NCBI RefSeq assembly: GCF_932294415.1
Contig: NC_065541.1
Coordinates: 54,724,290 to 54,788,289, forward strand
Source: Quercus robur
Lineage: Eukaryota; Streptophyta; Magnoliopsida; Fagales; Fagaceae
Direction of reading: 5' to 3'
DNA: 64,000 bases
Shown: positions 1 to 13,900 of the stretch, one piece after another
Position numbering within the stretch: position 1 is the stretch's first letter
How the letters are laid out: each line of letters begins with the position of its first letter
Notes under the pieces: generated by a model
The model's input: only the letters and a program-made list of their open reading frames with translations
Database searches by the model: none
Told to the model about the DNA's origin: nothing
Translations under genes and position numbers: made by a program

Positions 1-33
1 ATATATATATATATCTATATATATATATATATT
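1..33. repeat. (AT)n microsatellite at window edge
   Basis: Almost uninterrupted AT dinucleotide run with one interruption; it may continue outside the window. Confidence 0.9.
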
Positions 34-1986
34 AGCTTACTTTAAAAAATATTTTTGAACACCCTGACTTAAATTTTGCACACCCTAATCACAGATAAGT
101 CCAACTCAAAACTAAACAATAACATAGGCCAACCCAGTCCAAAACTAAAACAACATAGATAAGCCCATCCTAAAACCAAACAACAGCACAGATCATATAA
201 ATCTTTTTTTTATGAATCTCATCTCATTTCAGTTAATTATTTGACAATTTTGGTATCTTCAAACTCTAAGAATAAAGAGTGAATATTTGTAAGTTGCGAG
301 TGTTTATTTTATTATAAATATTTATTATGTGTGTGAATGTGTTTAATATTGATTATGAACATTTTTTTTTGTGTGAATTGTGATGTGTGCATGTATAGTA
401 CAAACATGATATAACTTTATATAATTTAATTTTTAGGAAATAGAGAGGGTTTGTAATGATTCAAAATATGAAAACTTGTAAAAAGAAATTATAAAATTTT
501 ATGTATTTGCGTGTTTTTTTGTTGGTAACTTGATATAGTCAAGTTTTATTTTAATTAAATTTTGTTTTAATTTATACTTCTTAATGAACTCTCTAGAAAA
601 AATTTCTAGACCCGCCACTTGAACGGACGTGGAAATTAATATATGCGAAGGTTGTTATTGTACATTAAGTTGTGATTTGAAGTCGAATTCGCTTTTGAGT
701 TTTGGCGCCTCTGCGTGTTTGTAATTTTGTGGAAGTTCCCGAAACTTCAGCCACTTTTTGCTAATTGGCATGCTAGCTTTTGCATTAAAAACAACTAAAG
801 TTACTTTTTGCATTGTCGAAACCATCATGGCAAAGCTCTGTATTGATAGAAGTTTTACGGTAATGTTAATGTAAATATTTCCTTAATGACTGTGGTTTGT
901 TCAGTACCCAACTGCACTTTCTAAGGTTGTCTCTTTGCATCTCTCCATTGATAGTGCTTCAGATTTTGCAGAGAAAAGCCCATTTAGTAAGAGATTTCTT
1001 CTAATGTTGTTGTTATTTTGTGAAAATATGTGTAGGTAAAAAAATGTGTAGAAATATGTATAATGTTGTTTAAACATTGAAAACTGTTGTTTAAACAACG
1101 GCAACAAACACCCTAGGTGCCATTATTTTATTTATTTTAATATATTTAATAATTTGATAGTTGGGGACAAAATAATTTGAATTATCTCAGTTCAAAACAT
1201 TAAGATGTTCTAATTAGTTAAGTTATATGACTATTGACATTATGTACACCATAGTTGATTAAGTCCCAATTGGGTTATGAATAATGTGAAACAAAAATAA
1301 AATGATAAATTATTAAAACAATCAAAATTATTTGGAGAGAGAGGTGTTAGACTTATTTTTCCATCCTATTAAAAATTATATAACCTTTTTTTTTAGAAAC
1401 AAACTAACTGTTAAATACAAATGCATTTAATTACACACTCTCATCCAGCTCAACCACAGTACTTAATAGATGGTTGGATTTATCATTTGCATGTTGCAAT
1501 AGCAAACAGAGGTAGGAAACAAGACTTCACGTGCACGGTGCACCATAATTATAGTCCTAGATTCATCCAACGACCTAACAAATCATCATACAATGTATTA
1601 ATTTTATTTAATTAATATTGGCTCAAAATTACTAAATTAGTGTGTTGTACATTTACACTCATTTTGGAAATCAATATAAATCTGGATACCATAGTACAGC
1701 ACGACCTTAGATTCATGACAATAAATATTCACTATAAAAATGCTTAATTTTCATTTTTAAAAATAATAAATACATAACCCAAATACGTCTAAATACACGA
1801 ATATTTCTTCCCAAATAGGTTTAAAGCTTATGCTTATGATTTCTTTATTTCAATTGATAACTTTGTTAAAAAAACAAAAAAAAAAAAGGGCCATTCCTTT
1901 AAGCAAATCCATTCCCACCAAACCTTGTACTAGGAGCCATAAAAAGAAAGAGAGAGATAGAAGAAGTTGAACCATAAAATGTTACG
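34..1986. other. AT-rich intergenic DNA, no gene seen
   Basis: Stops are frequent in all frames and I see no conserved protein segment. Near positions 90-190 there are loosely repeated words around 'aaaactaaacaa', which suggest degenerate repeat DNA. Short open stretches at 901-1107 and 1421-1615 resemble no family I know and are AT-rich, so I treat them as chance. Confidence 0.5.
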
Positions 1987-1989
1987 TTA

Positions 1990-3030
1990 TAGCATCCACA
2001 GCAGTGGATCTAAATTTTTAGCTTTTTAGTTACACAAAAAGTCACTTTATCTATTTTATTTCCACACATGCTGCAGCAATGGATCTATTTTAGCTTTCAA
2101 CCCAATAAAATAATATAACCATCACAATAAAATAATATAACCACTACAATAAAATAATATATCCCACTACAAAAAAAAAACCTCCACAACACCATCCACA
2201 ACCACCTCTACCATCAACCACACCCACAACCACCACCACCACCACCGACCACAACCACCACTCTACTTTGGCAACCACAACACAACAAAGAAAAAAAAAA
2301 AAAAAAAAAAAAACAAAACCACAACCACATTCACAAATTCCACAAACACCATTTCTATTCTCAATTCATTGAATCAATCACTTCTAAACAACGATTCCAG
2401 GCATTGAGCTCCCGGCCTGAGCTGTGGGATCCAAATTCTTGATCTTAATCGTGGCGGAGGAGCTCAGATTCTCCGTCTTGATCTTCGTGTTTCGAGTTGA
2501 GCCGAACCGGAGCCTACACCCGCGTTGGCAGTGTCAAGGCGAGCTATGGTGAAGGTGCGAATGGAGGAGTCGTCTTCATCGGAGTTTCAGTGTTTGTGGC
2601 TTCGGGGGCTTCCTCGTCGGAATCGTCGTCAGAATCAATGTGGGCGATGGGGCTTGGGGTGGGTTAGCGAGCTGGGTCGGCGGAACAGATCGGCGATGAG
2701 GGAGTTGGCCGACGAGTTGAGGGAGGAGGGAGCTGGCCGGCGAGCTAGAGAGAAAAAAAAATTGAGGAAGAAAGAAGAAAGAAGAGAAGCCGGAGAGAGA
2801 GAGAGAGAATAGGAAATGTATATTTAATTGGAGAGGAGAGAGAATTGTAATAAAAAAGTATATATATTTTTTTTTACCTGTGAACTATAGTGCACATCTA
2901 TCTTTAGATGTGCACTGTAGCTGAGGAGCTAAATCTTTTAGATTTAGCTCCACTGCTGCATGGTGTTTTTTGTGATAAAGAGCTAAAAAAATACCATTAT
3001 ACCTATATAGCACCACTGCTGCGAATGCTC
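1990..3030 (-). mobile_element. Non-autonomous TIR DNA transposon, copy A (PIF/Harbinger-like TSD)
   Basis: The ends are imperfect inverted repeats of the form GAGCATYCRCAGCAGTGG and are flanked by TTA at 1987-1989 and 3031-3033. The subterminal sequence matches the element at 17508-18579 in reversed orientation, including the words 'tgcacatctatcttta' and 'ctttatctattttat'. The interior has a strongly strand-biased CCA/CAA-rich block (about 2160-2340), a poly-A run and a GA-rich block (2740-2830). An open stretch at 2525-2812 has low-complexity R/E-rich coding and matches no transposase, so the element is probably non-autonomous. A 3-bp TTA/TAA duplication is typical of PIF/Harbinger elements; assignment to that superfamily is inference. 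Confidence 0.75.
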
Positions 3031-3033
3031 TTA

Positions 3034-4172
3034 TAACTAAAATTCATTTTTATCAGTTTACTTATCGGTATAGTTTTCAAATTGCCAATGTATGTTTGAA
3101 TAAGTTGGTAAAATCCTTGGTAAAATCCAACTTATTTTTGTACAAGGAACAAATCCCACAGTTAAAGTCTTTGCTAAATGATCTTTACTATTTTAGCTTG
3201 TCATGAGGAGATATTTTAGAAAGTAAAAAAGGTAAAAAAACACTAACGTACACAAACACAAGCTGAACCTAGCCTTTTCAATTGCTGTTACTTGATCAAG
3301 AGGTCATACCATATCATATGGTCCATATATACCCATTTTAAGATTTATATTCTGAAAAGAAAGTTTTAACTTTTAAGTTAAAAAAACCAGAGAAATTAAT
3401 ATTGAGTAACAAATAAGTATAATATAGGATTTACAAATATGCTATTTTCAAAACAAAATTAGTTGTTGGGTGTTGGCTCCAACAAGAAAAACATTATTTT
3501 CTAAAATCACCTCACCTCACAAAAATCCTTATTACTTACAGTCAAAGACTTCCAAATTTACAATAATGTCTTGTTGAAATCTTTACATCTAAACAATCCA
3601 AAACATGGGAAACAAAAAGAATTAAAGAAATGATAATTTTTTTAAAAAAAACCATAGAGTTTTGGGAATATTTTATTAAATCTTAAATTTTCAAAATGTT
3701 TTATTTCTTCAATACCAAAATTTTTTTCATTTAAACCTCAAAATTTCTAAAAGCATTTTATTTAAACTTTATAGTTTCATATAGGTTTTTTTTATTATTA
3801 TTTATTTTTTTAAATACAAATAAATGTTAATGTTTTGGATAGGTTTCATTAAAATTTCTATAATGGATTCAATTATGTTATGTCCATAACAATTTCACAA
3901 TATTTTTACAAGAAATTCTAAACAACAAGTTCTTATTGGTAGTTCTAATATGGGTCCACTACTTAAAATTTTTTTGTTACCCACTAGAAATTATTGTGAA
4001 AATATAGTGAAATTGTTATGGAAATAAAGTGATAAAAGTTTTAAATGAAATATTTTTAAATATCCTAAGGTTTAAATGAGAATTTTCAGAAATTTAAGAT
4101 TTAGTTTAAAATTTTTTTTTATCAATATCTATTTTTTTTTTCTTTTTGAGGGAAAAAAAAACCGTGACACTA
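3034..4172. other. AT-rich spacer upstream of the kinesin gene, no gene seen
   Basis: Long A/T runs, no open reading frame of note and no recognisable RNA gene. It could contain distal promoter sequence for the downstream kinesin gene, but I see no specific motif that proves this. Confidence 0.45.
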
Positions 4173-4320
4173 GGGATGTTTGGTTTGTATTTTCAAATAA
4201 CAATTTTTAGTTTTTAAACAACATTACACTTATTTATATACACTTTTTCACCTATAAGTATTTCTATAAATGCTTTTAAACAACAAATTTTCATTTTTAA
4301 ACGCATGGATCAAATGCCCG
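4173..4320. mobile_element. Short MITE immediately upstream of the kinesin leader
   Basis: About 148 bp with imperfect inverted ends: left 'gggatgtttggtttgt', right ending 'gatcaaatgccc'. The AT-rich core contains 'tttttaaacaacattacac', also present in the element at 43051-43187, which has comparable ends. It ends about 14 bp before the upstream copy of the kinesin leader. The target duplication is not clear. Confidence 0.5.
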
Positions 4321-4333
4321 AGCGCAAAAGCAC

Positions 4334-4446
4334 ATGGACGAAGAGAGTGATTGAAAGTTTTTTCATTTTTTTTGGAGGAGAGGAAAAGTTAACAGCGTGA
4401 GAGAGTTTTGGAATGGCTTCGAGTTATAGAAATGGTAGCACGAGCG
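4334..4446 (+). other. Duplicated kinesin leader with candidate alternative first exon
   Basis: This segment is a near copy of 4883-4975, which is the leader and start of the kinesin gene. Both share 'aacagcgtgagagagttttg' followed by an ATG and the codons for MASSYRNG. The upstream ATG is at 4413. Its reading frame diverges after MASSYRNG, gives three more residues, and then meets a perfect GTAAGT donor at 4447. The exon would end in phase 1, the same phase as exon 1 of the main gene, so joining to exon 2 at 5607 would stay in frame and give a motor with an 11-codon leader. Without splicing it would be a short upstream ORF ending a few codons later. Whether it is transcribed cannot be told from sequence. 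Confidence 0.6.
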
Positions 4447-4946
4447 GTAAGTGACACCCAGACACAGAGAGCTACGAAGGCGGTTCTCTCGGTTCTCACT
4501 TCTCACTTTACTCTCACGATCTGATCTGAGATCTCCAAAATCTGAACTAATAAAACCAATTAAACAGCGCTACCAAACACAGAACAAAGATTGTTAGACA
4601 TCAATAAACTGTTTTATTACTACTGAGATTGAGAGCATTAAAATCGATGAAAAGACATTTTGGTAAATTTAGACAGAGGGCCCCTCAAAACTGCAAACCA
4701 AGTGGGACCCATCGATCCGTGACCTCTGTCTTCCCATGTCTCTTCCTCAGTACACAATAACACAACACGCTCTATCTTTTTAGAATGAGTCTTCCTTCTT
4801 ATTTTGTTTGAATTTCACTCCAATCACTTTGAAACCACCGCAACCAAACACCCCCAAATCCCACACCGCCTGCTATAATTTGAATGGACGAAGAGAGCGA
4901 TTGAAAATTTTTTCAATCTTTTTTAACAGCGTGAGAGAGTTTTGGA

Positions 4947-7900
4947 ATGGCTTCGAGTTATAGAAATGGTTACAGGGGGAGTAGTAGTGGTAGCATGAAG
5001 GTGGATCGGCCGGTACCGTCGTCAAACCTCAAAGCGTCGTCGTTTAAATCCAGACCTTCTGCGGGATCCGCTCTCCGACGTAGCAGCCCCGCCTCTCTGA
5101 CCGCCCTCGGCGACGGAGGTCAGTTCAGTTCCGTTTACTTTCTCTCTATTGTTCCGATTGTTTATTGTAGTATAATTCGTAACTGTATTTGCATTTTTAT
5201 GTGAATGCGATTCTGTGACTTTTTTTAGCGTTTGAGATTTTGGTTTTGCTAGGATGTGTGAAAATTTGTATGCCTCTGCAAGTTTTTGAATTAAAGAGAC
5301 TAACCAAAAATAAATTTAAACCTAGTTTATGGCTTAATTTGTGGATATATCTCCGATTAGAGAGTGTGTGTATGTGTTCTAGAGTAGAGTGCATTTTCTA
5401 GGCAATGTCACTGAGCTACTACAAGGCTCTTTGGCTTTTTTCGCTCTTAGTTTTTATTGAAGAAAATTTAATAATTTGAGCTGCATTCTTGCACTTAGAC
5501 CTTGGTTCAGGTTGTAATTGTGTAAATGTAGCTGCATTGACATACATAGATATGTTTACGTGCTGGACTTTGTTGTTATGTTGTGTTTTTGTGTTGTTTC
5601 CGACAGTACCTGGAAGAGTTCGAGTGGCTGTAAGATTGAGACCGCGAAATGCAGAGGAATTGGTGGCGGATGCAGATTTTGCTGATTGTGTTGAATTGCA
5701 GTCAGAGGTGCTCCTAATGTCATTCTAGTTACAATCTTTAAATTCTACAATGTGACTTTGATCCCCCTTTTATTTTTTGTGAGCTCTGTTGTATTTTATA
5801 GCTTATTTGTTGTGGTGCCATTGCTCGTTTTGGTTTTTGCTCTAACTCAGCTTAAAAGGTTGAAACTCCGGAAAAACAATTGGGATTCAGACACTTACGA
5901 ATTTGATGAGGTGCTTACCGAATTTGCATCGCAGAAGCGTGTTTATGAAGTTGTTGCTAAGCCTGTTGTAGAGGTATGTTGTTTTTGGTGTACGATTATT
6001 TTAGAGTGACTTCCTTACTTATTAAAGCTGTTTTTATTTTGGTAGTTATAGCTGATTCACGTGCTCCTTATCTTGTAGTTCTATTACTTTATTACTAGAA
6101 ACTATTCACTAATTTTCTTTAAGTTAAGTTTTATGAATCAAATCTCCTGTCATATGTCGCTACTATCATATCTCAGATTCTATCCAGCAATCTAAATTTG
6201 CCCTTTGCTTTTGTAGAGTGTTCTAGATGGTTACAATGGGACTGTGATGGCTTATGGTCAGACTGGTACTGGGAAAACTTTTACTCTTGGACGAATAGGA
6301 GAGGAAGATACATCTGATCGTGGAATTATGGTTCGTTCAATGGAGGATATTTTTGCAGATATTTCTCCAGAGACTGATTCTATATCAGTCTCGTATTTGC
6401 AGGTCCTGCATTCTTCTTATTCGCCATTGACATTCATATAAAAAACCTTTTTTTTCAGATTTCAATCTTTAATCTTCGTCTTTTCTGGTTCCATCTGGGA
6501 TATTTTAATCTTTACAAACTGTCTGAAATTGTTATTCTCAACAAAATTGTGTAGCTTTATATGGAGACTCTGCAAGACCTGCTTGATCCTGCAAATGATA
6601 ACATTCCTATTGTGGAAGATCCAAAAACTGGCGATGTTTCAGTACCAGGGGCTACTCTTGTAGAAATCAGGGACCAGCAGAGTTTTGTGGAGCTGCTAAG
6701 AATAGGGGAAGCTCATCGAATTGCTGCTAACACAAAGTTGAATACTGAGTCTTCTCGTAGTCATGCTATTCTGATGGTGAATAATTGGCTGTCTATTACA
6801 TGATCATCTTTTTAATATTAGCATAAATATTTTTTATGCTCTTGCATCAACATTTCATAATGTCTAGTTGGTAATTCTTCACATTGTTCCGTATTAAATA
6901 ACAGAAATCTTGATATATTTAAGTTCCTTAGTGCAGGTACATGTTAGAAGGTCTGTCACGGGAAGAGAAGATATAATTTCCAGTGAAAATGGAGATCCCT
7001 CTCACTTGGCCAAACCCTTTAAGCCACTTGTTCGAAAAAGCAAGCTCGTTGTAGTAGATCTGGCTGGTTCAGAGCGTGTCCATAAGTCAGGTATTACCCC
7101 AACTTATGACCTCTTTCATTGGTACACTTCACATTTATACGTTTATAAAACTTTTAAGTTTATCAGAAATTGCTTCTCCATATTTGGCATGTTTTGCATG
7201 TGTACCACACACAAAAGGGGGGTTATGCATTTACATGGCTTTTGAGGAATTTGATTTGTTTTGATTCTAATGCTCTTTTTTGTGAGTTAGATTCCACAGT
7301 TATATTAACACATCTTTCTTCCTTTACTGGCAGGAAGTGAGGGACATATGTTAGAGGAAGCCAAGTCTATCAATCTCTCTCTTAGTGCATTAGGGAAGTG
7401 CATAAATGCTCTAGCTGAGAATAGTGCTCATGTTCCAGTTCGTGATTCCAAGCTTACAAGGTTGCTTAGAGATTCATTTGGAGGTGAGACATCTTTCATC
7501 TAAATGATTTCATGTTCAATCATAGCCATATGCTCAGGTTTCTTTGTTCAAAGTTGATGGCAAACTAGCATGATTCGCATGTGTACATGTCCAATCATAC
7601 TGATTTAGTGTACATTATGGTTTGGGTAGTTATTATATTCCTAGCCGTCTCTGACTTAGATGCCAATCATTGTGTTCATTCCCAAGTAGTTCTTTCTACT
7701 TGTTTTTCCAACACATGGAAGATAGTCATAGTTTTGTATATAGTATTTTTCTATATGTTTTTCTTCAGATTGGTTATTGGTTATTGTTTCACAGGCACTG
7801 CAAGGACGTCATTAATTGTGACTATTGGCCCATCCCCACGCCATCGAGGAGAGACTGCGAGTACCATACAGTTTGGACAAAGGGTTAGTGCTGTCTATTT

Positions 7901-10900
7901 TTCTGTAAAGGGCTTTAAAGATTTAGCTCCAAAAATGTCTAATATCTGTCATCTACTCAAGGTCATTTATAAATTATTACATGCAGATCTACACGTTATA
8001 CTATGATTGTTTTAGATAGGCACATCTGCTAATTTGTTATTATCTAGTAGTCATGTATTGTTTAGATCAATAGATCCTTTCAAACCTTTTCTTTTTCATT
8101 TTTCCCCATATCTTTCTTTACAGTTGTTCATTATTATTAACCATGCCTAGTGTTATCTTTAATATAAATGGAATCTTTGTTGGTAGTTCATACTAAATAA
8201 GTACATGAGTAATTATTAGATGTGTCATATATCACAGGCTATGAAGGTGGAGAATATGTTGAAGATAAAGGAGGAGTTTGATTATAAAAGTTTGTCTAGA
8301 AGGCTTGAAGTACAAGTGGACAAACTCATTGTGGAAAATGAGAGGCAGCAGAAAGCTTTTGAGGATGAAGTTGAAAGAATAAACGTAGAAGCACAAAATC
8401 GAATCTCTGAGGTTGAGAGAAGCTTCACAGATGCATTAGAGGTTTATTTAACTATTTATCTGAATATCACACTTATCTGCTGTAAATTTTATCTATTTTG
8501 TTTCTCATATAAGTGTGTGTTTGGGTGTAAATCATGAAATGTGTTTTAATATTTATGCATCAGGCTGGATAATAGTTGAGGGTTTTAATTCTAATAACTG
8601 TTCAAATGAATTGAAGAATGAAAGGTGCCAGCCCAACCTAACTGGGATTTTGGGTATCGACTCACAGCCTTGGTAGATGAAATTCAAGTGTTTGTGTTAT
8701 TTCTTTGTTAATTCTTGTCATGCTGGGTTTATTCTTCATTTGGATCTCCCAAAGGACAAGAGAGAGTTAAAAAAAAAAAAAAGGTGTAAAAAAGCTCGTG
8801 AAAAGGAAGCCATATTAGAGAGTTATCCTTTCCCTTTTTATTTATAGTTGTAAGAATTCGTAGCAGTTTTTTACTTATATACTTTTCAGCCATGCATTTA
8901 AGTATCTTTTTTTTTTGGGTTGAGAAACACGCATTTAAGTATCTTGTTCTTTATGTTTGTTTGTTTTGCAGAAGGAGAGGCTAAAATGCCAGATGGATTA
9001 TATGGAATCAGTCAAGCAACTGGAGGAGAAGTTGGTGTTGAATCAACAAAAGCATGATTGTGATGGCTTCACTGATGGTTTATGTAATGGACAGGTACTC
9101 CTTTCTGGAAACTTTTTTGTTATATGTTGTAATTATCTTGAAAGAGGAGTCTTGTCTCAATTGTTGGTCATTGGAGATTTTTGACCCAAAGATGCATGCT
9201 GATAATTGTCAACGCTAATTTGTACCCATTTGTATATCTCGACTTTCTTTTGCATCTGTGGTTCTCTAGAATCTTTATTTGTGAATTTCAGAAGAAATTT
9301 TTGTCATAGCTTGGAGAGTGGCATAACAATTTATGTTGATGTGTTTGGCTCAAAGTTATAAATACTGTATCAGATTGGCCAATTTTTATCTTACCGGCTA
9401 TGCAATTTTGGATTGTTTCAGCCTTTTTAGTAGATTTTGGGCAGGAACATGCTCTCTCTCTCTCCCTTTGGTTGTATTGCTGGTGCTTTCACAACAAACT
9501 ACATGATGCCTTTGGATCGCCTCAGTTTCAAGAACATCTTCTTTGCTGCCATGTTTTGGTCTGTGTGTGTATTTAGGATATATGCTTAGGTCTCTAGGGG
9601 AGGTGACTATGAAGAAGAAAATGTACTGAGAGAGATTGGAATATTTAGGGTTTGTGGTTGCCGTCAATTTGGGGGGTTAGCTTTACTATTGAACGGTGTT
9701 GTAGATTTGCCTTTGAAGTGTGGCTAGTGAAAGAGCTCCATGGCTTGGGTCTCTGGGAGTTGCATTTTTGATGAAACGGTCATGCACCGTTGTAGAAAAT
9801 ACAGAGAGAGAAAGAGGGAAACAAATTGACCACCTTTGAAGCATCCAATTGTGCTTTCTTAGTGACAACCTAAATGAAAGCAGTAAATGGTTGAGTGCTT
9901 TTATTGAAATGTTAGGTCGCACTTTTAAATTCACCTGGTTTTAGAACTTTAATTATTTCCTAGATAGCTCTTTATTTTCCACATTTCATAGACCATAAAC
10001 AACTATAAGAGCATTAAAGTAACCGTCTGAAAATAGCAAATCAAGTGTATCGCCTTCAACCCACCTTTGATTACGCCTAGATCCAACCTCCACCCAGTGT
10101 GAACCCAACAAACCTGGACTTGAACCGCACCAATTTCACTAGAAAATCTTGTAGCTTATGACTATGCTGCCAAGAAATATGTGTTGTGCTTCCTAAGACC
10201 CTGACAACCCATGCCATGGAGCTCCTCTGCTTGCAACGCTCTGTTGATGGAGGTTAAATGTTACCCTCCACTGAGTCGATGATGACCACAAATAAGACTC
10301 ATGAGATTCAACGAGAGGGCAAGAGAGAGAGAGAAACTTTGGGAAATTTTGAGTGATGTGGAAAGTAATATTTTCTCCACTGTTAGAGCTAATGGAGACC
10401 TATGTTCAAAAAAATGTGTAAAAACTTAAAAGTTACATCATGCGTTTCCCAAGCCAATCTGAAATGACTTCTGGTACGGTATTTATAACTTTTTATGAAC
10501 CGGATTTCTAACAAGTTGTTTTAATGGAGATTTAATTGAATTAGAGGTGATTAGCTTCCTAGAACTTGAGAATGAGAGATAAATTGGTTATTCTTCTGCT
10601 TGATTATTATTTATCTTTTAAACATATATAAATAGCCAACCTTTTGAAGATGAGATAACCTCACCATGACTAATCTTAAATAATAGGAACCAACTCCAAT
10701 CTGAATACAACCTAAAAGGAATGCAAATATTATCTGATACTTTATTAAATCCTAATCCTACCGCATAATTATTTAAATGCCAAATTGAAACTGCTAGGCT
10801 TAGCCATAACTCGCCCCATGCATGGTTGATCCCTTTACTGTCTGAATTGGCTTCTTCAACGGACTTAAGTAACATAATTTTGGTTTTATCTTTCTAAGGT

Positions 10901-13900
10901 TCTATCGATTGGGTTTTTTTTATTATTTTTTTTATTTTTTTTTAAATTTTTTTATTTTTAATTTATTTTTAATCTTTTATTTTTGGTTAACCTAGTTTAC
11001 ATGCTTTCCATGTGTGCATCTATGAGTTGATTGGAAGGTCTGATTAGAATGAGCTCTGTTCAATCTGCTCTCTAATTATAGGCATATTTCTTTGCTTTAA
11101 TGGAGCTAGATGGCTCATTGCACCAGAATGAAGTTTTGATGGTTTGGTGTAATGGAAAATAATTTGGCATCAGTGCCCTAGTTGATGCAGTCATTCACTT
11201 TCTAAACACTAATTGGTTGACTTTCTTAAAATGATCATATTGTATTTTTATTTTGTTCATTATGCAGGGGTCTAGGCTTTCTGTTGCTGAGATAAACAAC
11301 TTGCTTGAAAAGGAAACTAACCTAAGAAAAGCAGCTGAAGAGGAGGTAGAACATCTTAAAAGTCAACTTGGGCAACATTCACAGTTAGAGGTATGGTTTT
11401 TTACCTGGATTACAGAGTTCTTTTGTATTAGCATTCACTGGATTTGATCAACTTCTGGTATATGAGGGATTTTTGGTATACTAGGCAGGTGGAGATACAG
11501 AGGTTTCAAAGCTTCTTAAAATTATAGAAGATGAGGCTCATCAGAAGAAGAAACTTGAAGAAGAAATAATAATACTACGGAGTCAGTTGTTGCAATCAAC
11601 TTTTGAAGCTGACCAGGTATTTGATTGTAGAAGTTAAGCTTACTCTTTTGGCTTGATTTAGATTCTGTTTGTGCTTTGAAGTTGACATTGCCATCAAATT
11701 TTTTTTTGGTGACTCCATTGTTGTGGTATTTGAGATTTTAACTGTCCATTTCCTAAAAAACATGATTGTTTCATGGTTTATATGAATCCAGGAGTTCTAT
11801 AACAGGAGCTCACTAGAGTTGCCTGGATATTTGCTTGATGCTTGCTTAATTAAAATTCGTTTTGTTTTTGTGTGTTGGGGGGGGGGGGGGGGGGGGGGCA
11901 GAGGTGGGTTGAGAAAATATTGATATTGTACACAGTGCACAAAGCTCTCACTCTTGCTGGGTTTGAGAGAGGTGATTGGTAGTCACTCTTACCCCAATTT
12001 TTCAAAGAGGCCGATTGCTATACTTGAACCTGACTTGTCGCTTATGGTGGAAGACACTTGCAATTGCACCAAGGCCCACCTCTAAGTACCTATTTGTTTG
12101 AGAACCCCCTTGTTTAGAACTGTGAATGGTTTTGGTTATTAGTTATTTAATTCTTAAGAGTTAAGCTTTCTTGCCCCTCCTTAGCATTTGCTTTAGCATG
12201 CGTATTTTTGTAAATTTTAATATGCTTTCCTTTGGTTTTATTTGTATAGATGAGGAGATGTCTTGAAAGAAGCGGGCCTGGAAATGCATACACTGGTCTA
12301 GATTCTTCCATGTCTCCATTTAGGCATTCCCAATTCAAAGACTCTGGGAGTGGACAGAAGGCATCAATTGCAACACTCTTTGAGCAAGGTAGTTGAAGAA
12401 TTTATAAAATTAATAAGATTTTACCTTATACAATTTTCATATTTCTTATGGTTTTTTTCCATCAATTAATTTTACAGTAGGATTGCAAAAGATCTTGGCA
12501 CTACTTGAGTCGGAAGATGCCAATGTACGGATTCATGCTGTGAAAGTGGTGGCCAACCTAGCAGCTGAAGGTGGGTAATTTTTTTTTTCTTCAGTTCTCT
12601 TTGGCTTTGTTAATAAGATATTTGCTTCTGTGTACCATCTGTTTTCTTTTGTGTAACTAACGTAGTCTAGATTGAATGGTTGTGTTTACAACAATAACAA
12701 CAACAAAGCCTTAGTCCCTAAACATTGATTGGTTTTGTTTCTGATGAAGTTTTACTTGTAGAACTAACTTCAGATATGGTTTATTCTGTTGTGATCTTTA
12801 CTTCATGTTGTTGAACTTAATTATAGGTGTCTTGTAGTGGTGAACTGGTAATTAGTTTAGTTGTGGAAAAGTCTAGTTGCCCTTTGTTTAGGTTTTTTTG
12901 CTGGTGACAAAAAAGGAGAATAGATTCTGTGTGAGGTTCAGTGGAGGAGAATGTTTGCCCCTAGATATTATTTTAGTAGTTATTGGTCTATTAAGTGAAG
13001 GCATAGTCCTATTTTTGTGTGGTACTAAAGTTGTCATCCATTTTTTAAGATTATTTTTTCTTAATCACTATCATTTAATAGTAAGGGTAATGCGTGCAAA
13101 TAAAGTTTCAGCCACTTGTTTATTTGTAATAGTATTTGGAGTAAATAAATGAAGCCAAAGGTGAATATTTCTTGTATGACACATTATCTCCACTGTATCT
13201 ATTGTATATTATGATACATAGAATTTATAGGTTGCACCTGGATTTGTGGATTTCAAATAAAGGGTTTTGAAGAATAATTGCTATATAGATTGCTTGATAT
13301 GATTTGTAACAACAAATAAGGATTTTGCTCAATAAAATCGCTTATGTTTTGAATTTGAAATAATATCTTACACCTAATTATTTCAAACCCACATCTAAAT
13401 AATGCATAAATCCATCCATGAATTTCATTAATAAAACATATTGGTACTTTTTTTACTTTATTCAAGTCATTTAAACTAAAAACTGAATTCCAAATTATTC
13501 TCTTCAAAAGTTGAAATACTTTCATTAAAATGAACCAATAAGGAATAATCTTAGAACCCCCAATAGGTGATCTATGGCTGATGACAGGAGTGATCTTATC
13601 ATCTGACTTTCATTTTAATGCAATTTTCTCTAGCACCCTTCTTGTACTTCATAATGTACACACACACTAGGTTCGCGTTACACTTGGTATAAGTTTTGTC
13701 ATTGTTACATTACTTAATAACTTTCAATTGGGTATATTTTTGACAAATCCACTGTTAGATTACATTGTCTTCTTATACCCTTCATGCTGGTAAAATATCA
13801 ATATAATAATAGATTAGTAAATGTCATATATAAAATGTTTATCTTTGAACTTTTATATACTTTAAAATTATACACAAAACATTAGTTTTTGAATCAAATA

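Noticed and set aside
2525..2812. 95-residue R/E-rich frame in copy A
   Set aside because: Low complexity with a GA-rich tail, inside a MITE-like element, and no transposase motif.
9398..9934. Two minus-strand frames in kinesin intron 10
   Set aside because: No domain and no splice or promoter support; likely chance in intron DNA.
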